A DNA stretch of 64,000 bases from Cellulomonas sp. Root930 (GTDB taxonomy: Bacteria > Actinomycetota > Actinomycetes > Actinomycetales > Cellulomonadaceae). The first letter of the stretch is position 1, and every line of letters starts with the position of its first letter. Of this stretch, positions 25,802 to 38,250 are shown in pieces. The stretch is taken from positions 1-64,000 of the forward strand of contig LMJI01000001.1 in NCBI GenBank assembly GCA_001429255.1, given 5' to 3'. The position numbers were made by a program, and so were the translations under genes. The notes under the pieces are model-generated. The model saw only the letters and a list, made by a program, of their open reading frames with translations. It did no database searches and had not been told where the DNA came from.

Positions 25802-26982
25802 ACCCAGGCGCCCCCGCGCATCACGCGGACAGGGACCAGGTCGTCGTCGGTCACGACGAGGTCGGCGCGACGCCCCGCGGCCAGCGCGCCGAGGTCGCGC
25901 CGGCCCAGGACGTCCGCCGGCACGGTGGCCGCGGCGAGCACGGCGTCCTCCAGGGGGATCCCGGCGGCGACCACCCTGCGCACGACGTCGAGCAGGTGCG
26001 CCACTCCCCCGGCGATCGCGCCCGTCTCGTCGGCGATCCGGGCCACCCCGTCGGCCACGCGCACGGCCATCGGTCCCAGCCGGTACTCGCCGTCGGGCAT
26101 GCCCGCGGCGGCCATGGCATCCGTCACCAGGGCGATCGAGCCCGCGCCCACCAGGTCGAAGACCGACCGGACCGTGCCGTCGGCCAGGTGGGTGCCGTCG
26201 GCGATCAGCTCGACCACCAGCTCCCCGCGGGCGGCCGCGGCCAGGCACGCCGCGATCGGGCCCGGGTCGCGATGGTGCAGCGGGCGCATGCCGTTGAACA
26301 GGTGGGTGGCCGTGAGGCGCCGGTTGGACGTCGCGGCGAGCAGGTCGAACGCGCGGTCGACGGCCTCGTCGACCTGCTCCGCGGAGGCGTCCGTGTGCCC
26401 GATCGACGGCACCGCGCCGACGTCGACCAGGGCCTCGAGCACCGCGTCCGCGCCCGGCACCTCCGGCGCCACCGTCATCGTCGCGAGGTGCCCCCGCGCC
26501 GAGCCGGCGATGGCGCGGACCAGGTCAGGGTCTCCCGCGAGCATGTCGGCGGGGTTCTGCGCGCCGCAGCGGTCCGCGGACAGGAACGGGCCCTCGAGGT
26601 GGATGCCGACGATCTCGCCGGCGTCCGCCAGGTCCGCGAGCAGAGCGGTCTGCACCAGCAGGACCTCGGGCGCGGCTGTGACCAGCGACGCGACCAGGCT
26701 GGTGGTGCCGTGCCGGCGGTGCTCGTCGACCGCGCGCTGGGCGTCCGCGGCATCGACCGCGTCGGGGAAGCTGGCGCCGCCACCCCCGTGGCAGTGCAGG
26801 TCCACCAGCCCCGGCAGGATCGTCGCGTCGCTCACCGCCGGCAGCACCCAGCCGCGCGGCAGCCGCTCGGCCGGGCCGACCCAGACGATCGTCGCGTCGT
26901 CGACGACCACGACACCGTCGTCGAGGACCCCCCGGGGGAGGACGAGCCGACCGCGCAGGACCAGGGGGGTCTCGATGCTCAC
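25798..26982 (-). CDS. nagA: N-acetylglucosamine-6-phosphate deacetylase
   Basis: A 394-residue amidohydrolase-fold enzyme that removes acetate from GlcNAc-6-phosphate, in aminosugar and cell-wall recycling. The metal site HCHGGGG lies near residue 60. EGPF near 125 and GHTDA near 190 are followed by THLFNGMRPLHHRDPG and the catalytic Asp in ALVTDAM near 275. GTG 26982 overlaps the upstream membrane-protein stop as GTGA and has GGAAGGA upstream; the ATG at 27000 lacks a site. It is the last gene of a TetR-headed chain. No nagB is adjacent. Confidence 0.93.
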   Translation of the reverse strand: MSIETPLVLRGRLVLPRGVLDDGVVVVDDATIVWVGPAERLPRGWVLPAVSDATILPGLVDLHCHGGGGASFPDAVDAADAQRAVDEHRRHGTTSLVASLVTAAPEVLLVQTALLADLADAGEIVGIHLEGPFLSADRCGAQNPADMLAGDPDLVRAIAGSARGHLATMTVAPEVPGADAVLEALVDVGAVPSIGHTDASAEQVDEAVDRAFDLLAATSNRRLTATHLFNGMRPLHHRDPGPIAACLAAAARGELVVELIADGTHLADGTVRSVFDLVGAGSIALVTDAMAAAGMPDGEYRLGPMAVRVADGVARIADETGAIAGGVAHLLDVVRRVVAAGIPLEDAVLAAATVPADVLGRRDLGALAAGRRADLVVTDDDLVPVRVMRGGAWV

Positions 26983-27458
26983 GGGGTCATCCTTCCCCAT
27001 GGGAGGGCCGCGCCCTCCTCATCCGTCCATCGCGTCTGCCGGGCCTGCACCCGCCCGCTCCACCACCGGGCCACGCCGGCCCCGATCGCCCCCTCCGCCG
27101 CGGCGACGAGCACGGTCCAGCCGCTCGCCCTCAGGAGGCCGAAGCTCGCGCACAGGGTGACCGACAGGAGCGCGCCGACCAGGGCGAAGACCGCGACATG
27201 CACCCACTCGCGGGTCGTCCGGTCCAGCAGACGCGCGGTCAGTACGCCCGCCGGGAAGCCGGCCAGCCCGATCAGCACGGCGGCCACGATCAGGGCCACC
27301 CCGAGGTAGTAGATGCTCGCGGGCACCTGGGCCGCCCATGACGAGTCCGCCTCCTGCGCGAGGAGGAAGACGGTGAGGGCCGCACCGTTCACCACCGACA
27401 GGACCGCCAGGCAGCGCAGGCACAGCGCCGCGATCGCGCGCGCTCCACGGACGCTCAT
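26979..27458 (-). CDS. four-helix membrane protein, unknown function
   Basis: A 159-residue integral membrane protein with four predicted helices (residues about 8-32, 46-72, 85-105 and 110-130) and a basic C-terminal tail (QARQTRW). ATG 27458 overlaps the stop of the upstream YndJ-like gene by ATGA, and its own stop overlaps nagA as GTGA, so it is translated as part of the TetR-headed chain. I do not recognise the family. Confidence 0.7.
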   Translation of the reverse strand: MSVRGARAIAALCLRCLAVLSVVNGAALTVFLLAQEADSSWAAQVPASIYYLGVALIVAAVLIGLAGFPAGVLTARLLDRTTREWVHVAVFALVGALLSVTLCASFGLLRASGWTVLVAAAEGAIGAGVARWWSGRVQARQTRWTDEEGAALPWGRMTP

Positions 27459-28795
27459 GCCACGCTCCCGACGGCGCGCAGGTCCGCAGCGAGCACCCGG
27501 CGGGCGCCCCGGGCGAGGAGTCGCAGGTAGGCGCGCTGGCCGACGACGGTGAGCGGGCCGACGGCGCGGACCCACCAGAGGTCGGGGACGGAGTACGCGG
27601 TCACGACGAACCAGAGGTCGCCCGCCGCGTCGCGCTCGACGGTGAACGCCTCCTCGCCGCGGAAGAGGTGCCCGGACACGGTGCCGTAGCCGAAGCCGAC
27701 GCGGTCGGCCGTGCGCTCCACCCAGACCACCTCGCACGGCTCGTGCAGGCGGACCGGCCCGATGCCGAGCCGGCTGGCGACCCGCACACCCGGCGCGGCG
27801 GCGTCCGCGTCGTGGAGCAGCTCGATGCCCGCGGCCGCGTGCACCCGCCAGCGGAGCAGCGCGTCCCCGACCCGGGCGAGGTCGTCGGGGCGCGAACCGG
27901 GACCGAGCAGGTGCCGGATGCGCAGGTGTCGGTAGCCCGCGGGCAGCGGACCACCCTGGGTCGCACCGACCTCGAGGTACGTCAGCCCGGTCGGCTCCGG
28001 GATCGGCCCTCGGAGCCGGAGGCCGAGCAGCGTGCAGAGGACGAAGCCGAGCGCGTTGGCCACCCCGTGCGTCGCGGCCATCCACGACAGGCTCGGGTGC
28101 GCGATCCCGGTCGCCTCCCCGAGCGCCCACCACAGGGCGAGCAGCATCGAGGCGACGATCGTCGCTGCCCCCACCCGCAGCAGGACGCGGGTCGAGCGGG
28201 AAGCGGTGAGCCCCACCGTCGCCGCCGCGGCGCACCAGAGCCCGAGGGTGAGCACCACGGCGCCGACGAGCTCGGCGGCATCCGAGACGACGTAGCCGAC
28301 GAGGACGAGGAGCACGCCTGCGGGTGCCGCCGTCGCGGCGACCCGCGTCAGACGGCCGGCCGTCGCGTGCGCCACGAGACCGACCACCAGGCACGCGCCG
28401 AACCCGGCGAACAGCATGTGCGGCACCGTGAGGGCGAGGTAGTCGCCGGAGAACCCGAGCAGGCCCCAGCCCGCCCGCTCCGCGACGAGCGCCAGCGCCC
28501 CGACCAGCGGCGTCGCCAGCGCGACCGCGGTGGACAGGAGACGCACCCGCAGCACGCAGCCGGCCAGCACGACCGACGCCGCGGCGAAGGGGAGGGTGAG
28601 CGCTGCCGCGGCGGGACCCACCGGCAGCCAGACGCTCACCGCCGCCAGCAGGCCGACCAGCGGCCAGAGCGGCGACGCCGAGCGCGGGACCGCCCGGTCG
28701 CCCAGCAGGCGCAGGCCGAGGGGCAGGACGACCACGGTGCCGAGCCCGACGACCACACGGACGGCGTCCGCCGCGGCCGGGGCCAGCTCGCTCAT
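27455..28795 (-). CDS. YndJ-like membrane domain fused to DUF1990 domain
   Basis: A 446-residue fusion. The first 260 residues form eight or more hydrophobic helices resembling the YndJ family. After a short linker, about 280-446 is a soluble DUF1990 domain with LTYLEVGATQG, WRVHAAAGIELL, GYGTVSGHLFRGEEAF and a C-terminal RRVLAADL-like end. Functions of both domains are unknown; in other bacteria the two occur as neighbours, so the fusion supports a joint role. ATG 28795 overlaps the tetR stop by ATGA. A longer in-frame start exists but has no support. Confidence 0.75.
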   Translation of the reverse strand: MSELAPAAADAVRVVVGLGTVVVLPLGLRLLGDRAVPRSASPLWPLVGLLAAVSVWLPVGPAAAALTLPFAAASVVLAGCVLRVRLLSTAVALATPLVGALALVAERAGWGLLGFSGDYLALTVPHMLFAGFGACLVVGLVAHATAGRLTRVAATAAPAGVLLVLVGYVVSDAAELVGAVVLTLGLWCAAAATVGLTASRSTRVLLRVGAATIVASMLLALWWALGEATGIAHPSLSWMAATHGVANALGFVLCTLLGLRLRGPIPEPTGLTYLEVGATQGGPLPAGYRHLRIRHLLGPGSRPDDLARVGDALLRWRVHAAAGIELLHDADAAAPGVRVASRLGIGPVRLHEPCEVVWVERTADRVGFGYGTVSGHLFRGEEAFTVERDAAGDLWFVVTAYSVPDLWWVRAVGPLTVVGQRAYLRLLARGARRVLAADLRAVGSVA

Positions 28796-29439
28796 GCCCG
28801 CACCGCCCGCACCAGCGCGAGGACGTCGTCGGCCGCGCCGCGCAGCACCGGCAGCCGCGACAGGCGCACGAGCCGGCCGATCAGCGGCGCGATCCCCTCG
28901 ACCAGCGTCCGCGTCCGCCGCTGGCCCGGCGAGCCGTCGTAGACCCAGAACAGGGTGACCCCCAGCTGGGCCAGCCACAGCAGCTCCGGGAGCTCGTCGC
29001 GCAGGACGCTGGGCACCGCGGGCGTCGCACCGTCCACGAGGTCGCGGAAGATCGCCTGGCTCATCTGGCGGGACTCGCTCGACTCCGCCGAGAAGGGGCT
29101 CGCCGCCGAACCGGGGCGGATGGCGACCGTGATGAACTCGCCGCCGAACGCGTGATAGCCCTCGAACGCGTCGACGCCGGCGAGCAGCACCCCGCGCAGC
29201 CGGGTCGCCAGGTCTCCGCCCTGCGCCAGGACCGCGCGGGCGGCCACGGTCTGCTCGCGGTTCACGTCCAGGTACAGCTCCTGCACCAGGTGGTCCTTGG
29301 ACGCGAAGTGGTAGTACGCGTTACCGGTGGCCACCCCGGCCTCCTGCGCGATCGCCCTCATCGTCGTGGCCGCGTACCCCCGTTCGCGGAACAGCCTCAG
29401 GGCCGTGGACCGGACCAGTGCCTTGGTGTCGTCGCTCAT
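28792..29439 (-). CDS. TetR-family transcriptional regulator
   Basis: A 215-residue repressor. The N-terminal HTH covers residues about 5-50 (STALRLFRERGYAATTMRAI, then GVATGNAYYHFASKDHL). The C-terminal helical ligand domain resembles the group that senses lipophilic compounds or acyl-CoA; ligand unknown. It heads a chain with the YndJ/DUF1990 gene, a membrane protein and nagA, each overlapping the next. Two adjoining palindromes (29447-29474) lie 8-35 bases upstream of its ATG, a typical autorepression layout. Confidence 0.9.
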   Translation of the reverse strand: MSDDTKALVRSTALRLFRERGYAATTMRAIAQEAGVATGNAYYHFASKDHLVQELYLDVNREQTVAARAVLAQGGDLATRLRGVLLAGVDAFEGYHAFGGEFITVAIRPGSAASPFSAESSESRQMSQAIFRDLVDGATPAVPSVLRDELPELLWLAQLGVTLFWVYDGSPGQRRTRTLVEGIAPLIGRLVRLSRLPVLRGAADDVLALVRAVRA

Positions 29440-29446
29440 GAGACGA

Positions 29447-29474
29447 GTTGAACACGTTCAACTGAACGCGTTCA
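29447..29474. promoter_or_regulatory. two adjoining TetR-type operators
   Basis: GTTGAACACGTTCAAC (29447-29462) is a 16-base palindrome broken only at the centre. It is directly followed by the perfect palindrome TGAACGCGTTCA (29463-29474). Both share the half-site TGAAC/GTTCA. They lie immediately upstream of the tetR start, so the TetR protein very probably binds here and represses its own operon. Confidence 0.8.
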
Positions 29475-29501
29475 AGAGGCTGGCGGTGTGACGTGGTCGA
29501 G

Positions 29502-30197
29502 CTAGAAGAGGCGTGATCCGCTGTCGTCGACCCCGCGCATGGCGTCGTAGTCGAGCACGAGGCAGCCGATGCCCCGGTCGGTGGCCAGCACGCGGGCCTG
29601 CGGCTTGATCTCCTGCGCGGCGAACACCCCGCGCACCGGCGCCAGGTGCGGGTCACGGTTGAGGAGCTCCAGGTACCGGGTCAGCTGCTCCACGCCGTCG
29701 ATGTCCCCGCGGCGCTTGATCTCGACGGCGACGGTGCCGCCGGCCGGGTCCTTGGCCAGGATGTCGACCGGCCCGATGGCCGTCGGGTACTCGCGACGGA
29801 CCAGCGTGTGCCCCGTGCCGAGCAACAGGATCTGCGCGGCCAGCAGCTCCTGCAGGTGGGCCTCGACGCCGTCCTTCACCAGACCGGGGTCCACGCCCAG
29901 CTCGTGCGCGGAGTCGTGCTGCACGCCGTAGAGGTCGATCTCGAGGCGGTCGTCCGACTTCTGGTGCTGGACGGTCCACACGGCCGTGACGCCGGCGGCG
30001 CGGGCCTCCTCGGACGGCTCGGAGACCGCGAGCGTGCACGGCGGGCTCATCCAGTTCAGCGGCTTGTACGAGCCGCCGTCCGAGTGCAGCAGCACGCTGC
30101 CGTCGGCCTTCACGACGAGCAGGCGCGTGGCCAGGGGCAGGTGGGCGTTCAGGCGACCGCTGTACCGAGCGGAGCAGGACGCGACGACGAGGCGCAT
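29502..30197 (-). CDS. nucS: mismatch-specific endonuclease NucS (EndoMS)
   Basis: A 231-residue endonuclease of the non-canonical mismatch repair pathway that replaces MutS/MutL in most actinobacteria; it cuts both strands at mismatches. The N-terminal binding domain begins [16 protein letters not shown]. The C-terminal nuclease domain (about 110-231) holds the RecB-like core GPVDILAKD followed by VAVEIKRRG, giving the catalytic Asp, Glu and Lys. ATG 30197 has GGAAG upstream. It follows the DUF2550 and atp genes on the same strand, an arrangement common in actinobacteria. The C-terminus ends GSRLF, resembling the beta-clamp-interaction end of the family. Confidence 0.93.
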   Translation of the reverse strand: MRLVVASCSARYSGRLNAHLPLATRLLVVKADGSVLLHSDGGSYKPLNWMSPPCTLAVSEPSEEARAAGVTAVWTVQHQKSDDRLEIDLYGVQHDSAHELGVDPGLVKDGVEAHLQELLAAQILLLGTGHTLVRREYPTAIGPVDILAKDPAGGTVAVEIKRRGDIDGVEQLTRYLELLNRDPHLAPVRGVFAAQEIKPQARVLATDRGIGCLVLDYDAMRGVDDSGSRLF

Positions 30198-30220
30198 GAG
30201 CTCGCTTCCGGGTGTGGGAG

Positions 30221-30628
30221 TCAGATGACCGAGCCCACGCGCGACGGCGTGGCCTCGATCCATGACGTGAGGCCGGCGTAGGCCTCGGCGCTCATCAGCA
30301 GGTGGACCGGCTCGACGGCCGAGCCCGGCCGACAGGTCACCAGGACCTGACCGCCGTGCCCCTCGCTGCGCTCCACGACCGTGAGGCCGACGCGCTGCCA
30401 GCGGGCACGGGGTCGCGCCGAGAGAGAGCGGTAGCGCCACCAGTAGAGGCGGTCAGCCCCGTACTGGGCGACCCCCGAGGACCACGGCCCCTGGGCGGTG
30501 CGGCCGAGCGAGCACGGGAACGACCCGACCCGGCGGTTGAGCGTGTGGACCCGCGAGGCCCAGACGAAGGCGACGGCGAGCAGCAGGACGACGGCAACAC
30601 ACGCGAGTGCGACGCCGTGTCCGCTCAC
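30221..30628 (-). CDS. DUF2550 membrane-anchored protein
   Basis: A 135-residue protein with one N-terminal helix (residues about 5-25) and a cytoplasmic domain containing [17 protein letters not shown] and a C-terminal helix. This matches the actinobacterial DUF2550 family, which usually sits between atpC and nucS as it does here. GTG 30628 lies 13 bases after the atpC stop. Function is unknown. The ribosome site is weak, so translation may depend on upstream atp translation. Confidence 0.8.
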   Translation of the reverse strand: MSGHGVALACVAVVLLLAVAFVWASRVHTLNRRVGSFPCSLGRTAQGPWSSGVAQYGADRLYWWRYRSLSARPRARWQRVGLTVVERSEGHGGQVLVTCRPGSAVEPVHLLMSAEAYAGLTSWIEATPSRVGSVI

Positions 30629-30641
30629 CGTCCCGGCGCCC

Positions 30642-30935
30642 TCAGTGCGTGGCCGGCGAGGTCGCGGGGCGTGCGCCCTCCACGACGTTGTCGGCGACGA
30701 TGGTCAGGTGGTCGGAGTCGAAGGAGAGGAACCCGCCCTCGACCTGCCAGCGCTTGGGCTCGGCACCCTGCGACGGGAACACGCGGAGCTCACCGGGCTG
30801 CAGCACGGACAGCACGGGCTCGTGACCGGCCAGGATGCCGATCTCGCCGTCGCCGGCCTTGGCGGACACCATGTAGGCCGTGCCGGACCACAGCTTGCCG
30901 GCGGTCGCGACGATCTCGACCTCGATCTCTGCCAC
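30642..30935 (-). CDS. atpC: F1Fo ATP synthase epsilon subunit
   Basis: A 97-residue epsilon subunit of the F1 central stalk, coupling rotation to catalysis and damping ATP hydrolysis. It contains the N-terminal beta-sandwich (EIGILAGHEPVLSVLQPGEL) but only a very short C-terminal part, as in other actinobacteria where the inhibitory helical hairpin is reduced. GTG 30935 is preceded by GGAGG. Last atp gene; a strong hairpin (30971-31001) separates it from atpD. Confidence 0.93.
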   Translation of the reverse strand: MAEIEVEIVATAGKLWSGTAYMVSAKAGDGEIGILAGHEPVLSVLQPGELRVFPSQGAEPKRWQVEGGFLSFDSDHLTIVADNVVEGARPATSPATH

Positions 30936-30970
30936 GGGACCCTCCTTCGATGTTGTGCGGGACTACGGGT

Positions 30971-31001
30971 ACGCAGGGGCGCCGAGCGGGCGCCCCTGCG
31001 T
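30971..31001 (-). other. intercistronic hairpin between atpD and atpC
   Basis: ACGCAGGGGCGC (30971-30982) pairs perfectly with GCGCCCCTGCGT (30990-31001) around a 7-base loop. It starts 14 bases after the atpC start region and ends 13 bases before the atpD stop in transcript order. It has no T tract, so it may act as an attenuator or RNA-stability element that sets epsilon below beta. Confidence 0.65.
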
Positions 31002-31014
31002 GGGTCTGACCAGG

Positions 31015-33431
<2,417 letters not shown>

Positions 33432-33432
33432 G

Positions 33433-35061
33433 TCAGCCCTTCTTCTGCCGGACGATCTGCTCCTGCTCGATCTCGACCTCGGCGCCGTCGTCGGACGAGC
33501 CGACCAGCGTCGTTCCGTCGCCCACCAGGAAGCCGTTGCGGAACTCGTCGATCGCGTCCCCGAGAGCCTTCTCGGTGTCGTCCTCGAGCTTGCCCGACGA
33601 CGCGATGGTCGACAGGACGTCCGTGTTGCGACGCAGGTGGTCGAGCAGCTCGGTCTCGAACCGGCGCACGTCGGCGATCGGGACGTCGTCCAGCTTGCCC
33701 TTGGTGCCGGCCCAGATCGACGCGACCTGGTCCTCGACCGGGTACGGCGTGTACTGCGCCTGCTTGAGCAGCTCCATGAGACGGGCGCCACGGGTCAGCT
33801 GGGCGCGCGAGGCGGCGTCGAGGTCGGACGCGAACATCGCGAACGCCTCGAGGGACCGGAACTGCGCGAGGTCCAGCTTCAGCGTGCCGGAGACCTTCTT
33901 CATGGCCTTGACCTGCGCGGCACCACCGACGCGGGACACAGAGATGCCGACGTCGACGGCCGGGCGCTGGTCCGCGTTGAACAGGTCGGACTGCAGGAAG
34001 ATCTGACCGTCCGTGATGGAGATGACGTTGGTCGGGATGTAGGCCGACACGTCGTTGGCCTTGGTCTCGATGACCGGCAGGCCCGTCATCGAGCCGCCGC
34101 CCAGCTCGTCCGAGAGCTTGGCACAACGCTCGAGCAGACGGGAGTGCAGGTAGAACACGTCACCGGGGTACGCCTCGCGGCCCGGCGGGCGGCGCAGGAG
34201 CAGCGACACGGCACGGTAGGCCTCGGCCTGCTTGGACAGGTCGTCGAACACGATGAGGACGTGCTTGCCCTGGTACATCCAGTGCTGGCCGATGGCCGAG
34301 CCGGTGTAGGGCGCGAGGTACTTGAAGCCGGCCGGGTCCGACGCGGGGGCCGCGACGATGGTCGTGTACTCGAGCGCGCCGGCCTCCTCCAGGGCGCCGC
34401 GGATGGCGGCGATGGTGGAGCCCTTCTGACCGATGGCGACGTAGATGCAGCGGACCTGCTTGGTCTCGTCGCCCGACTCCCAGTTGGCCTTCTGGTTGAT
34501 GATCGTGTCGATCGCGATCGCCGTCTTGCCCGTCTGGCGGTCACCGATGATCAGCTGGCGCTGGCCACGGCCGATCGGGATCATCGCGTCGATGGCCTTG
34601 AGGCCGGTCTGCAGCGGCTCGTCGACGCTCTTGCGCGCCATGACGCCCGGGGCCTGCAGCTCGAGGGCGCGGCGGCCCTCGGTCTCCAGCTCGCCCAGGC
34701 CGTCGATCGGCGTGCCCAGCGGGTCGACGACGCGGCCGAGGTAGCCGTCACCGATCGGGACCGAGAGGACCTCGCCCGTGCGGCGGACCTCCTGACCCTC
34801 CTCGATGCCCGTGAACTCACCCAGGACGACGACGCCGATCTCGCGGACGTCGAGGTTGAGCGCCAGGCCGAGCGTGCCGTCCTCGAACCGCAGCAGCTCG
34901 TTCGCCATCGCGCCCGGGAGACCCTCGACCTGCGCGATGCCGTCGGCGGTCAGGGTGACCCGACCGACCTCTTCGGAGGCGACGCCGGTCGGCTCGTAGG
35001 ACTTCACGAAGCTGTCCAGCGCGGCCCGGATCTCGTCCGGCCGGATCGTCAGCTCAGCCAT
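33433..35061 (-). CDS. atpA: F1Fo ATP synthase alpha subunit
   Basis: A 542-residue non-catalytic nucleotide-binding subunit of F1. The P-loop GDRQTGKT lies near residue 170, followed by [13 protein letters not shown] and [13 protein letters not shown]. The C-terminal extension of about 30 Glu/Asp/Gln-rich residues beyond the E. coli-type end is common in high-GC actinobacteria. ATG 35061 follows AGGAG. It ends one base before atpG. Confidence 0.98.
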   Translation of the reverse strand: MAELTIRPDEIRAALDSFVKSYEPTGVASEEVGRVTLTADGIAQVEGLPGAMANELLRFEDGTLGLALNLDVREIGVVVLGEFTGIEEGQEVRRTGEVLSVPIGDGYLGRVVDPLGTPIDGLGELETEGRRALELQAPGVMARKSVDEPLQTGLKAIDAMIPIGRGQRQLIIGDRQTGKTAIAIDTIINQKANWESGDETKQVRCIYVAIGQKGSTIAAIRGALEEAGALEYTTIVAAPASDPAGFKYLAPYTGSAIGQHWMYQGKHVLIVFDDLSKQAEAYRAVSLLLRRPPGREAYPGDVFYLHSRLLERCAKLSDELGGGSMTGLPVIETKANDVSAYIPTNVISITDGQIFLQSDLFNADQRPAVDVGISVSRVGGAAQVKAMKKVSGTLKLDLAQFRSLEAFAMFASDLDAASRAQLTRGARLMELLKQAQYTPYPVEDQVASIWAGTKGKLDDVPIADVRRFETELLDHLRRNTDVLSTIASSGKLEDDTEKALGDAIDEFRNGFLVGDGTTLVGSSDDGAEVEIEQEQIVRQKKG

Positions 35062-35142
35062 TGCTCTTCTCCTGTCGTGACCGCCGGTCGGGCGGTCGTA
35101 CGTTCGTGCACGTCGTTCAATGGGCCGGCCTGGGGCCGATAC

Positions 35143-35954
35143 TCAGCTGGCAAGTCGTCGTCGTGCGTCGGCGAGCCTGGCGAGCACGGTCGAGTCGACC
35201 ACGTCCGCGCCCACCTGGATGCGCAGTCCCCCGAGGATCTCGGGGTCCACGGTCACGTTCAGCTGCAGCTCCTGCCCGTAGGCCTGCTGCAGGATGCCGC
35301 CGAGGCGGTCCAGCTGCGCCTGCGAGAGCTCGCTGCCCGAGGTCACAGCCGCCACGAGGCGCTCGCGCCGTGCGGCGGCGAGATCGCCGACGAGGCCGAG
35401 CGTCGCGACGAAGCGCCGACCGCGGGGTGCGGCAGCAGCCCGCTTGGCCACCGCGAGGGTGGCGTCGGCCACCTTGCCGCGCAGGAGGTTCTCCGCGAGG
35501 ACCGCCCGCTTGTCGCCGGGGACCCGCGGGTCGAACAGCGCCTGACGCACCTCGCGCTGGCCGACGAGCGACCGCGTGATGCGGAACAGCTCGTCCTCGA
35601 CCCGCACGAGCTCGTTGCCGGCCTGCGCCGACGCCAGCACGGCGTCGAAGCCCAGGTGCTCGACGGCCTCGATGAGGTCGTCGGCCGAGGACCAGCGTTC
35701 CTGCACGAGCCCGGACACCACGTCGACGACGCGAGGGTCGAGCCGGCCGAGCACGCCTGCCACCAGCCCCGCCTTGGCGCCGCCCTCGACCGCGGGGTCG
35801 GACAGGGTGCGCCGCAGCGAGCCCGAGGAGTCCAGGGCGTCGACGACGGCGAACAGCTGCTCGCCGAGGGCGATCGCCTCGGCGCCCGCCGCCGCCAGCA
35901 CCGGCTCGAACCGGAGCTGTGCCGCGCGGAGCGACGCCAGGCTCGTGCCGCGCA

Positions 35955-35955
<1 letters not shown>
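35143..35955 (-). CDS. atpH: F1Fo ATP synthase delta subunit
   Basis: A 270-residue OSCP/delta subunit linking F1 to the peripheral stalk. It is longer than the E. coli protein (177 residues), as is usual in actinobacteria, with an N-terminal extension (about residues 1-95). The C-terminal OSCP signature DPEILGGLRIQVGADVVDSTV (split at about 237-257) is intact. ATG 35955 shares one base with the atpF stop (TGATG). Confidence 0.93.
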
Positions 35956-36838
<883 letters not shown>

Positions 36839-37654
36839 TCAGTGCTCTTCGGTGACGGACATCTGCAGGTAGACAGCCGTGAGGATCGCGAACACGTACG
36901 CCTGCAGGGCTGCCACGAAGACCTCGAACAGCAGGAAGCCGAAGCCGGCGACGAACGTGACGGCGCCGAAGCCCCGGAGCGCGCCCGACGCCTCGAAGAA
37001 CAGGAACGAGGTGGCCGCGAAGCACAGGGCGAGCAGCAGGTGGCCGGCCATCATGTTGGCCAGGAGCCGGATGACCAGCGTCGCGGGCCGCAGGATGAAG
37101 ACCTGCAGGATCTCGACCGGCGTGAGGAGGATGTAGATCGGCTTCGGCACACCCGGGGGGAACAGGCTGTGCTTGAGGTAGCCGCCGACGCCGAACTTCT
37201 TGACGCCCTCCGACAGGTACAGGACGTACACCCACAGCGCGAGGACGATCGGCATGCCGATCACCGAGGTTCCCGCGATGTTGAGGAACGGGACCACGCC
37301 GGTGATGTTGAAGAAGAGGACCGCGAAGAAGATCGTCGTGATGACCGAGGCGTACTTCTTGCCGTCCTTCTCGCCGAGGATCTCGATGGCGATCGCGTTC
37401 CGGCAGAAGTCGAGGCCCATCTCCAGGAGGCTCTGGAAGCGTCCCGGGACGAGCTTGGCGCGGCGGGCGCCGATGACGAAGATCAGGAGGATCGCGATGG
37501 CCGCGACGAACCGGACCAGGATGATCCGGTTGATCTCGAACGGGGTGCCCTCGAAGAAGATGGCAGGCGGGAAGAAGTCGGCGATCGTGGGGCCATGGAA
37601 CTCGGCCTCGCCGTCTTCCGCGGCGAGCGGCAGGATCGTCGCAAGGCTGAACAG
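36839..37654 (-). CDS. atpB: F1Fo ATP synthase a subunit, apparent CTG start
   Basis: A 271-residue membrane subunit forming the proton half-channels. The essential Arg lies in VIRLLANMMAGH, and the C-terminal helix contains AALQAYVFAILTAVYL. The reading frame carrying the N-terminal helix (EINRIILVRFVAAIAILLIF) has no ATG, GTG or TTG between an in-frame TGA at 37691-37693 and this helix. The first later ATG (37420) would delete the first membrane helix. CTG 37654 is preceded by AGGAG (37661-37665) with a 6-base spacer and gives a normal N-terminus LFSLATILPLAAED, so I use it. A sequencing error is the alternative. Confidence 0.88.
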   Translation of the reverse strand: MFSLATILPLAAEDGEAEFHGPTIADFFPPAIFFEGTPFEINRIILVRFVAAIAILLIFVIGARRAKLVPGRFQSLLEMGLDFCRNAIAIEILGEKDGKKYASVITTIFFAVLFFNITGVVPFLNIAGTSVIGMPIVLALWVYVLYLSEGVKKFGVGGYLKHSLFPPGVPKPIYILLTPVEILQVFILRPATLVIRLLANMMAGHLLLALCFAATSFLFFEASGALRGFGAVTFVAGFGFLLFEVFVAALQAYVFAILTAVYLQMSVTEEH

Positions 37655-37772
37655 GGCGGTCTCCTGTGGTCGTGTGCGCCGAGTGCCGCATCAGTGCGGG
37701 CACGAGCACGGCGCCGGGCCGTCATGGATGGGGGAAGCCTAACCCATGCGGGCGCCCTCCCCTGACCTGCAA

Positions 37773-37790
37773 GAGGCTCCTGCGAGCCTC
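37773..37790 (-). other. hairpin upstream of atpB
   Basis: GAGGCTC (37773-37779) pairs with GAGCCTC (37784-37790) around a 4-base loop, just after the stop of the atpI-like gene in transcript order. It may be a processing or partial-termination element that sets atpB transcription apart from the upstream genes. A -10-like TAGGCT follows on the minus strand near 37738-37743, so an atp promoter may lie in this 143-base gap. Confidence 0.4.
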
Positions 37791-37797
37791 GCCGGAG

Positions 37798-38250
37798 TCA
37801 GGACTCGAAGTACCCGACCCGTCCGCGCTGCACCGCTCGCGCGTCCAGGACGGCCGACCCGATGACGCCGACGACGGACACCAGGAAGAGCACCATCGGG
37901 TTGTAGAAGTCGAACTGCCGCAGGATCACCATCACGATGATCACGACGATCAGCTTGGCCAGCCAGGCACCCATGATGACGGCCATCATCATCGTCGGCT
38001 CCGAGTTCACGGTCTTCAGGACCGAGACCACCGTCGTCCCCGAGAAGATCAGCGCGATGCCCACCCCGAGGAGCGCGCCCCAGACCCCGGCCATGCCGTC
38101 GACCAGGTAGCCGACGCCGACGCCGACCACCGTGAGGACCCCCAGGAGCACGAGCATGTCGCGCAGGGCCTGGCGCAGGACGACCGTGGAGGCCGCGGGA
38201 GGCGTGGGGGGCGTGGGGGGCGTGGGCGGTGTCGGGGCGGGCACGGTCAC
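37798..38250 (-). CDS. AtpI-like ATP synthase assembly membrane protein
   Basis: A 150-residue protein with four membrane helices (residues about 32-52, 56-75, 90-112 and 118-135), in the position and size of the AtpI/Fo-associated protein that aids c-ring assembly. The N-terminus is a run of TPP units encoded by a G/C-rich tandem repeat (about 38202-38232). GTG 38250 overlaps the wecA-like stop as GTGA. Assignment rests on topology and location ahead of atpB; sequence identity to AtpI is not obvious. Confidence 0.75.
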   Translation of the reverse strand: MTVPAPTPPTPPTPPTPPAASTVVLRQALRDMLVLLGVLTVVGVGVGYLVDGMAGVWGALLGVGIALIFSGTTVVSVLKTVNSEPTMMMAVIMGAWLAKLIVVIIVMVILRQFDFYNPMVLFLVSVVGVIGSAVLDARAVQRGRVGYFES

